DNA from: an uncultured Desulfobacterium sp.
GTDB lineage: Bacteria > Desulfobacterota > Desulfobacteria > Desulfobacterales > Desulfobacteraceae
Direction: 5' to 3'
Assembly (NCBI GenBank): GCA_937124525.1
Contig: CAKZLA010000219.1
Span: 1-6,636, forward strand
DNA: 6,636 nt
The notes beneath the pieces are model-generated. The model did no database searches, was not told the origin of the DNA, and saw only the letters and a program-made list of their open reading frames with translations. Shown one piece after another: positions 1-4,391 of this stretch; the stretch's first letter is position 1; the number at the start of each line of letters is the position of its first letter. The translations under genes and the position numbers were made by a program.

Positions 1-682
1 CCAGAGAAAAGGTACCGGACCCGCACATGCCATCAATAAGGGCCTGTCCCGGGGTATATCCAGCCGCTGAAAGAAGGGCAAAGGCCAGGGTTTCCCTGAG
101 GGGTGCGGCCCCCACATATTTTTTTATCCCCCGCTTGTAAAGACCGTCGCCACTGCTGTCCAGGGATATCTCAAAGCGGTCATCCACGCCCCGGATTAAA
201 ATGCGCTGCCCCCCATCATGAAGCCCCCGGGCAAGCACAGCGGCCTTCTCCGGGGACAATTTCTCAAAATAATCAATAATACAGTTTTCCACCCGACCGG
301 CAACGGCATCGCTGTGATATAATCGGCAATGGCTTGTCACCACATCACAGGAAAAGGTCACCCCCTTTTTTAAAAAAAGTTCCCACTCCACTTCCAGGAA
401 TTTTCTTTCCAGGGTTCTGAAATTTTCCGCCTTAACGGTCCCGATACGCATGATAATCCGGGAGGGACTTCTCAGATAAAGATTGGCTTTATAGCAGTCT
501 TCGACACTGCCTGAAAACTCAACTCCGCCGGGAATCATGGTGATATTTTCCCGGTCCGGCATCAGTTCAGTAAGTTCCCGGTGGCACAGTCGCTGCATGC
601 CCGGTGCGCACACGGCAAAGAAAGTATGATCCCGGCTGGTTATTCTTCTCTTGATTCTTTTTTCCAAAGCTGTTTTTTTCAT
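1..682 (-). CDS. THUMP-domain SAM-dependent RNA methyltransferase, RlmL/YpsC-like (partial, 3' end outside window)
   Basis: Reading the complementary strand from ATG at 682-680 gives 227 uninterrupted residues before the window edge. Residues 21-80 (starting FFAVCAPGMQRLCHREL) match the N-terminal ferredoxin-like and THUMP region of RNA guanine-N2 methyltransferases. Residues 180-205 (LYKRGIKKYV, then APLRETLAFALL) are the conserved linker into the Rossmann domain. DGMCGSGTF (218-225) is the SAM-binding motif I. The catalytic NPP(Y/F) motif lies beyond the window. In the RlmL/YpsC family these proteins methylate a guanine of 23S rRNA; the exact target here is inferred, not shown. A TAG codon sits immediately before the ATG, so no longer N-terminus is possible, but a start within residues 1-20 cannot be excluded. 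The gene is transcribed divergently from ssb. It looks more G+C-rich than the recombinase genes to the right, in keeping with a core chromosomal gene. Confidence 0.88.
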   Translation of the reverse strand, partial: MKKTALEKRIKRRITSRDHTFFAVCAPGMQRLCHRELTELMPDRENITMIPGGVEFSGSVEDCYKANLYLRSPSRIIMRIGTVKAENFRTLERKFLEVEWELFLKKGVTFSCDVVTSHCRLYHSDAVAGRVENCIIDYFEKLSPEKAAVLARGLHDGGQRILIRGVDDRFEISLDSSGDGLYKRGIKKYVGAAPLRETLAFALLSAAGYTPGQALIDGMCGSGTFSL

Positions 683-686
683 CTAT

Positions 687-717
687 TTTATATATCCCGG
701 CTTTTGTGCCATGTAAA
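687..717 (-). promoter_or_regulatory. Candidate promoter of the methyltransferase gene
   Basis: On the minus strand, TTTACA (717-712) is followed after 17 nt by TATATA (694-689); TATAAA overlaps it at 692-687. These resemble sigma70 -35 and -10 hexamers. Transcription would begin close to the ATG at 682, leaving almost no leader, and I see no good Shine-Dalgarno there. The assignment rests on hexamer similarity only. Confidence 0.35.
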
Positions 718-732
718 CAGTAAACTATGGTT

Positions 733-760
733 TGCATATCATAAGAGGCTGTGCATATGC
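733..760. repeat. Paired TGCATAT repeats in the divergent intergenic region
   Basis: TGCATAT occurs at 733-739 and again at 752-758, 19 bp apart. The second copy is part of the palindrome GCATATGC (753-760), so GCATAT (734-739) and ATATGC (755-760) also form an inverted repeat. The pair lies between the methyltransferase start and the ssb -35 hexamer, where a regulator could affect both genes. No regulator is identified and chance is possible in A+T-rich DNA. Confidence 0.25.
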
Positions 761-774
761 TTCCATTTCACCAA

Positions 775-803
775 TTGACGGATCTTTCAGATTAAGGTAC
801 AAA
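775..803 (+). promoter_or_regulatory. Candidate sigma70 promoter of ssb
   Basis: TTGACG (775-780, five of six consensus bases) is separated by exactly 17 nt from TACAAA (798-803, four of six). Transcription would start near 810 and leave a leader of about 40 nt before the ssb ATG. It is the best-scoring pair I can find by eye in the 683-849 gap. Confidence 0.5.
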
Positions 804-838
804 AACACAAGCAGAACAAACTCTAACCATTAATTTAC

Positions 839-843
839 AGGAG
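839..843 (+). promoter_or_regulatory. Ribosome binding site of ssb
   Basis: AGGAG lies 6 nt before the ATG at 850. This spacing supports that ATG, which also gives the conserved SSB N-terminus. Confidence 0.8.
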
Positions 844-849
844 CATTTC

Positions 850-1437
850 ATGGCAGGCGTCAATAAAGCAATTATTGTTGGAAGACTTGGGCGAGACCCG
901 GAAATCCGATATTCCCCCCAGGGAATGGCCGTGGTAAAATTGGCCGTTGCCACCAGTGAAAACTGGACAGATAAAAACACCGGTCAAAAACAGGAAAGAA
1001 CAGAATGGCATAGAATCACTGTGTTTGGGAAACAGGGTGAAAACTGTGAACGGTATCTTTCCAAGGGCAGCCAGGTTTATGTGGAGGGAAGACTCCAGAC
1101 ATCAAGCTACGAAAAGGAAGGACAGACGCACTATTCAACGGATATTATTGCCAATATTGTTCAATTTCTTGGCAGCCCCGGCGGTGCAGGTGGCGGCGGT
1201 GGTGGATATCAGGGTGGACAGGGCGGTGGCGGTGGATATCAGCCCCAGGGCGGTGGCGGATATCAAGGCGGTGGCCAGGGTGGTGGTTACCAGCCCCCAC
1301 AGGCACCCCAGGGCGGCGGTGCCCCCGGTGGTGCTCCCGCAGCTGGTGGATATCAGGGGGGGGCAGGTCCTGGTGCCAGCCCGGCAGATCCTGGTATGAC
1401 TGGGTCTCAGACTGGGGATGATGATATTCCGTTCTGA
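850..1437 (+). CDS. ssb: Single-stranded DNA-binding protein SSB
   Basis: SSB coats single-stranded DNA during replication, repair and recombination and recruits partner proteins through its acidic C-terminal tip. The 195-residue product has a complete N-terminal OB fold (about 1-110): [17 protein letters not shown], the [11 protein letters not shown] strand typical of bacterial SSBs, and the VYVEGRLQT strand. A long disordered linker very rich in Gly, Gln, Tyr and Pro follows (about 111-188), and then the classic tip DDDIPF at the extreme C-terminus, so the gene is complete. The linker contains five GGYQ-type units. The gene has its own likely promoter, a good ribosome binding site and a strong terminator, so it appears to be monocistronic. 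It is probably the chromosomal housekeeping copy rather than element cargo, because it lies outside the recombinase operon behind an intact terminator. It ends in TGA. Confidence 0.97.
   Translation: MAGVNKAIIVGRLGRDPEIRYSPQGMAVVKLAVATSENWTDKNTGQKQERTEWHRITVFGKQGENCERYLSKGSQVYVEGRLQTSSYEKEGQTHYSTDIIANIVQFLGSPGGAGGGGGGYQGGQGGGGGYQPQGGGGYQGGGQGGGYQPPQAPQGGGAPGGAPAAGGYQGGAGPGASPADPGMTGSQTGDDDIPF
1201..1356 (+). repeat. Imperfect repeats encoding the SSB Gly-Tyr-Gln linker
   Basis: Five near-identical 12-nt units of the form GGTGGATATCAG occur at 1201-1212, 1231-1242, 1255-1266, 1282-1293 and 1345-1356, all in the ssb frame and each encoding Gly-Gly-Tyr-Gln. Spacing is irregular (30, 24, 27 and 63 nt between starts), always a multiple of three. 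Such repeats can change copy number by slippage, and here that would only alter linker length. Confidence 0.75.
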
Positions 1438-1473
1438 TACGTACCTAAGACCAAAACGTAAAGTTTAACATGT

Positions 1474-1506
1474 AGAGCCCCTTATTTTGGGGCTCTTTCT
1501 GTTTTT
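1474..1506 (+). terminator. Rho-independent terminator of ssb
   Basis: AGAGCCCC (1474-1481) pairs perfectly with GGGGCTCT (1489-1496) around the 7-nt loop TTATTTT and is followed by a T-rich tract (TTCTGTTTTT, 1497-1506). It lies 36 nt after the ssb stop and separates ssb transcription from the recombinase operon. Confidence 0.92.
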
Positions 1507-1522
1507 AAGTGTAAAATTTTCT

Positions 1523-1552
1523 TTGACATCATTTATGGATATATGCTACCTT
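1523..1552 (+). promoter_or_regulatory. Candidate promoter of the recombinase operon
   Basis: A perfect -35 hexamer TTGACA (1523-1528) lies in the only gap between the ssb terminator and gene A. The matching -10 is weak: TACCTT (1547-1552) at 18 nt, or TATGCT (1542-1547) at a too-short 13 nt. A strong -35 with a poor -10 would fit a promoter that needs an activator or is kept low. Confidence 0.4.
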
Positions 1553-1561
1553 TAATTAAAG
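1550..1561. repeat. Perfect 12-bp palindrome upstream of gene A
   Basis: CTTTAATTAAAG is a perfect palindrome between the candidate promoter and the gene A ribosome binding site. It would overlap the transcription start region, so it could be an operator or a recombinase-binding site. It is short and A+T-rich, so chance is a real alternative. Confidence 0.3.
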
Positions 1562-1570
1562 TAAATAATT

Positions 1571-1578
1571 GGAGGTGA
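1571..1578 (+). promoter_or_regulatory. Ribosome binding site of gene A
   Basis: GGAGGTGA is an almost complete complement to the 3' end of 16S rRNA. It lies just before the ATG at 1580 and fixes that start. Confidence 0.8.
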
Positions 1579-1579
1579 C

Positions 1580-2860
1580 ATGGCTGATATTTATTCAACA
1601 AAACATATCATACTGAGAGATGGTGAACGCTATAAGTTGCTCGTCAATGCTGACACCGGAATCCCACTCTATTACCCAACCCTCTATATAACATCTCAAA
1701 TAAGAGGCGTTGGCCAATCTGTTTCCACGATTCAAAGTTTTATCACCTCCCTTAAGGTGTTGTTGAAATGGCTTGATCACTATTCTGTTAATATGGAAGA
1801 ACGCTTCAGGCGCAAAGAGTTCTTGACCCTCCAAGAGGTTGAGTCTCTCAGAGACTTTTGCAAAAAGCCTTTAAAGGAACAAATTCCGGAAAAATCCAAT
1901 GTGATTGCATTAAAACGCACCAAAGAAGGGGCACGCATGGCTGTCTCCAAACCCTCCCCTGGTGTTTATTCCCATACGCAATACAACCGCATGACGTTCA
2001 TTGGTGATTATTTGAGATGGCTTGCCGAAATTCTTACAATAGGTCAACATGGCAATACTGATAAAAATCATATTTCCGCAATGCATAATAGAATCAAGGC
2101 CCATAGACCCAAAAAGAAAAGGCGAATAAACAGGGAGAGGGATGAAAAAGGGCTTGATCTGAAAATTGTTGAACAAGTAATGGAGGCTTTAAAGCCGGGT
2201 CATGAAAAAAATCCTTTCCATGATCCAGGAATACAGATACGCAACGCCCTGATCATTGCCATGTTACGTTTCCTGGGTATACGCAGGGGAGAGCTGCTAA
2301 ATCTGCGAGTTGAAGATATTAATTTTGTTTCAAACGAAGTATCTATTTTTAGAAGACCAGACAGCTTGTCAGACCCAAGAACTTACCAACCTCTTGCCAA
2401 AACCCTTGAGCGTACCCTTCTCATTAATGACAAGCTGGCAGAAAAACTAAGCAAGTATGTCACAACGATACGGTCAAGAATTCCTCAAGCCAGACGTCAT
2501 CCCTATCTGTTCATTACGCATAAAGCAGGACCATACCAAGGCGCTCCCCTGTCTAACAGCGGTTTTGGCAAACTGATGAAAGAAGTACAAGGGATCTCAG
2601 AAAATTTTACCGGTGTCCATGCGCACTCATTTCGGCATACCTGGAATTACAGTTTCTCTGTATTGGTTGATACCTCTAAAGAAAATGTCAGTTCTGAAAG
2701 GGAAGAGCAGATGAGATCGTACCTGATGGGGTGGGCTGATGGATCTGGAACCCCAGCTATCTACAACAGGCGACACATCAAGGAAAAAGCCAAGAAAGCT
2801 ATCTTGGAACATCAGAAAGGGATGATTAAAGGGGGGATATTCCGTGATGGAGAAAAATGA
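1580..2860 (+). CDS. Tyrosine recombinase A (site-specific integrase family), first gene of the recombinase operon
   Basis: This 426-residue protein carries the full catalytic set of tyrosine recombinases (DNA strand breaking and rejoining through a 3'-phosphotyrosine). Arg I is R235 in GIRRGELLNLRVEDI, the likely beta-hairpin Lys is K274, box II is HSFR (H349, R352), Trp385 takes the usual second His position (MGWADG), and the nucleophile is Y395 in AIYNRR. Residues 45-160 are the helical core-binding region, with FITSLKVLLKWLDHY and YNRMTFIGDYLRWLAEIL. A basic linker (176-190, KPKKKRR-like) leads to the catalytic domain. There is no Cys-rich tail, unlike B and C. A perfect ribosome binding site supports the ATG. 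The TGA stop overlaps the start of gene B by 17 nt, so the two are probably translationally coupled. I infer that it acts with B and C on the ends of the element; whether it cuts alone is unknown. Confidence 0.9.
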   Translation: MADIYSTKHIILRDGERYKLLVNADTGIPLYYPTLYITSQIRGVGQSVSTIQSFITSLKVLLKWLDHYSVNMEERFRRKEFLTLQEVESLRDFCKKPLKEQIPEKSNVIALKRTKEGARMAVSKPSPGVYSHTQYNRMTFIGDYLRWLAEILTIGQHGNTDKNHISAMHNRIKAHRPKKKRRINRERDEKGLDLKIVEQVMEALKPGHEKNPFHDPGIQIRNALIIAMLRFLGIRRGELLNLRVEDINFVSNEVSIFRRPDSLSDPRTYQPLAKTLERTLLINDKLAEKLSKYVTTIRSRIPQARRHPYLFITHKAGPYQGAPLSNSGFGKLMKEVQGISENFTGVHAHSFRHTWNYSFSVLVDTSKENVSSEREEQMRSYLMGWADGSGTPAIYNRRHIKEKAKKAILEHQKGMIKGGIFRDGEK

Positions 2861-4118
2861 GAGTTTAGCATTCAGGCCAAAGGAATACCAATCCAAAGAC
2901 GGATATCATTTTATTTGGCAAGATTCTGTGTGGAAACTCAATAAAGATATTGAGGTGAATATCGCATGGACATCAAACCTCAGTGCGGAGGTGAAAAACT
3001 CCTATCTCAGTGTACTTGCTTACTATGCGGAAAATACTTCTGCTGATCACACTTACAATATGAACAACAGGTTGAAAGCATACATTGAGCAAACAGGTGA
3101 TAAGCAAATTCTGGTTGACTCGATGATTTCCTACCGTTCTACGTTAAGCAAAGAGCAGGAGCATTACCTTGGAGCGCTCAAAGGGTTTCTTCGCAAATGG
3201 CACGAATTGGGATATCCCGGTATCAGTGAGGAAGTCATTAAACTTTTAAAAGGGTGGCGCTTGAAAGGCAACGAAAAAGGCCGGGCCATTGCATTGTTAG
3301 ATTCCAATTCAGGCCCCCTGACAGACGTTGAGATGTCGGCACTGCTGGATGGTCTTTTAAACCAATATATGAACGGTGGGCTCTGTTTGAGTGACTACGC
3401 ATTAATCTCCATTTTAGCCCATAGTGGCCGTCGAGCCATACAAATAACAAGTCTGAAAATCAAAGACATCATTCGTAAAACAAATGGTGATACCCATGAA
3501 TACATGATCAATTTCCCCCGGTCAAAACAGCGGAATAGCAGCTGGCGAGACGAGTTCAATACTTACCCGATTACCGAAGACCTCTGGCTCCTGCTTGATC
3601 TGCATATCAAAAATGTTATTGATCAAATTCAAAATTTCACAGCACTGCAACTGAATTCTAATACAATTGGTGATCTCCCCCTTTTTCCCAACTACGACTC
3701 TTTACAGAAAGAATTAGACGAAAAGACGCTGAATGATGAATTGCAGTTTGATTCTCACCATGTGAAAAGAAATACCTGCAACCAGGTGCTTAGAAAGGCT
3801 GTATCCACCCTTGGTGCCTACTCTGAACGTACCGGATTGCCCCTTAAGCTCACTTCAAAAAGATTCAGGTATACCCTTGGCACCAACCTGGCCAGGGAGG
3901 GCAAGGGTGAATATGTCCTTGCAGAAGCCCTGGATCATAGTGATACCCAAAATGTCGGAGTGTACGTTCGTAATATTCCTGATATCGTCGAGCATATTGA
4001 CAAAGCCGTTGCTTATAAGCTTGCTCCACTTGCCCAATCCTTCCAGGGAGTGCTGGTTGATTCTGAAAAAGATGCCATCCGTGGTGATGATATCAACAGC
4101 CGGATCGGCAATGGCTAG
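2844..4118 (+). CDS. Tyrosine recombinase B, GmtY-like; catalytic part, ended by an in-frame TAG
   Basis: The 424 residues before the TAG hold a helical N-terminal half (about 45-150) and a tyrosine recombinase catalytic domain. Arg I is in HSGRRAIQITSL (R196/R197, with Gln where Glu is usual), a candidate Lys is K228 (RSKQR), and box II reads KRFR (K339-R342), so the usual His is Lys. ALDHSD gives H365, and the nucleophile is Y374 in GVYVR. The stretch SKRFRYTLGTNLAREG, then EALDHSDTQNVGVYV, is what I remember of recombinases labelled GmtY; this is not searched. Translation can begin at GTG 2844 or ATG 2847; the G-rich site AAAGGGGGG (2828-2836) is better spaced for GTG. The start lies inside gene A. 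All catalytic residues precede the TAG, so the short product might still be active, but the same frame continues for 90 codons (see next entries). Confidence 0.85.
   Translation: MMEKNESLAFRPKEYQSKDGYHFIWQDSVWKLNKDIEVNIAWTSNLSAEVKNSYLSVLAYYAENTSADHTYNMNNRLKAYIEQTGDKQILVDSMISYRSTLSKEQEHYLGALKGFLRKWHELGYPGISEEVIKLLKGWRLKGNEKGRAIALLDSNSGPLTDVEMSALLDGLLNQYMNGGLCLSDYALISILAHSGRRAIQITSLKIKDIIRKTNGDTHEYMINFPRSKQRNSSWRDEFNTYPITEDLWLLLDLHIKNVIDQIQNFTALQLNSNTIGDLPLFPNYDSLQKELDEKTLNDELQFDSHHVKRNTCNQVLRKAVSTLGAYSERTGLPLKLTSKRFRYTLGTNLAREGKGEYVLAEALDHSDTQNVGVYVRNIPDIVEHIDKAVAYKLAPLAQSFQGVLVDSEKDAIRGDDINSRIGNG
4116..4118 (+). other. In-frame TAG inside recombinase B (recoding site or nonsense mutation)
   Basis: The codon sits between the variable linker ending SRIGNG and the conserved segment ENIGSCGSYGFCG. 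Reading continues without frame change to TGA at 4389-4391, giving a 515-position protein if the codon is decoded. The other complete reading frames here end in TGA (ssb, A, the B extension) or TAA (C); none ends in TAG. Single-base ancestors such as CAG, AAG, GAG or TGG are possible. I cannot tell recoding, suppression, mutation and sequence error apart from this window. Confidence 0.7.
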
Positions 4119-4391
4119 GAAAATATCGGATCATGCGGCAGTTACGGATTTTGCGGAGCCATGGCACCCATTTCCTGCTACACCTGCACACATTTCCAGC
4201 CTTGGCTGTATGGACCCCATGAAATGATTCTTGATGAGTTGATTGAAAAACGTGATAAGATTTTGTCCGTTACAAAAGATATCAAGATGGCTACCGTAAA
4301 TGATCGACTAATTTTGGCTGTTTCAGATGTTATCCTTCGCTGTAATCTGCGCAAGGAAGAGATGAACAAAAAGGAGTTGAATAATGGCTGA
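4119..4391 (+). CDS. C-terminal Cys-rich extension of recombinase B, beyond the TAG
   Basis: In the gene B frame, 90 codons stay open after the TAG. They begin ENIGSCGSYGFCGAMAPI, then CYTCTHFQPWLYGPHE, then a helical segment with AVNDRLILAVSDVILRC. In full-length numbering the Cys residues are C431, C437, C445 and C448 (C-x5-C-x7-C-x2-C), a likely zinc-binding module. CYTC..FQPW..GPHE is, as I remember it, the usual C-terminus of this recombinase type, so this is the missing end of B rather than a new gene. The only in-frame start is ATG 4161, with GGAG a mere 2 nt upstream; starting there would lose the first two Cys. The TGA overlaps the ATG of gene C by 8 nt (ATGGCTGA), so ribosomes reaching it could re-initiate on C. 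If the TAG is a true stop, this stretch is a pseudogene remnant. Confidence 0.7.
   Translation, partial: ENIGSCGSYGFCGAMAPISCYTCTHFQPWLYGPHEMILDELIEKRDKILSVTKDIKMATVNDRLILAVSDVILRCNLRKEEMNKKELNNG
4371..4376 (+). promoter_or_regulatory. Ribosome binding site of gene C
   Basis: AAGGAG lies 7 nt before the ATG at 4384, inside the B extension. It gives gene C its own translation start even if ribosomes stop at the TAG 265 nt upstream. Confidence 0.8.

Noticed and set aside
581..778. A small plus-strand open frame upstream of ssb
   Set aside because: It runs antisense to the conserved N-terminus of the methyltransferase and then through promoter DNA; no ribosome binding site or family resemblance.
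1201..1356. Regular short repeats resembling a CRISPR array
   Set aside because: The units are 12 nt, irregularly spaced by multiples of three, and lie in frame inside the ssb linker.
947..1399. A 150-codon plus-strand frame inside ssb
   Set aside because: It is a +1-frame shadow produced by the repetitive Gly-rich codons of ssb.
1438..1560. Short palindromes TACGTA (1438-1443) and AAAATTTT (1513-1520) as element ends or attachment sites
   Set aside because: They are too short and low in complexity, and no matching copy can be tested because the other end of the element is outside the window.
4161..4391. A separate 76-residue gene starting at ATG 4161
   Set aside because: It is in the same frame as gene B, its ATG has only a GGAG 2 nt upstream, and starting there would cut a four-Cys motif in half. 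It reads better as the C-terminus of B beyond the TAG.
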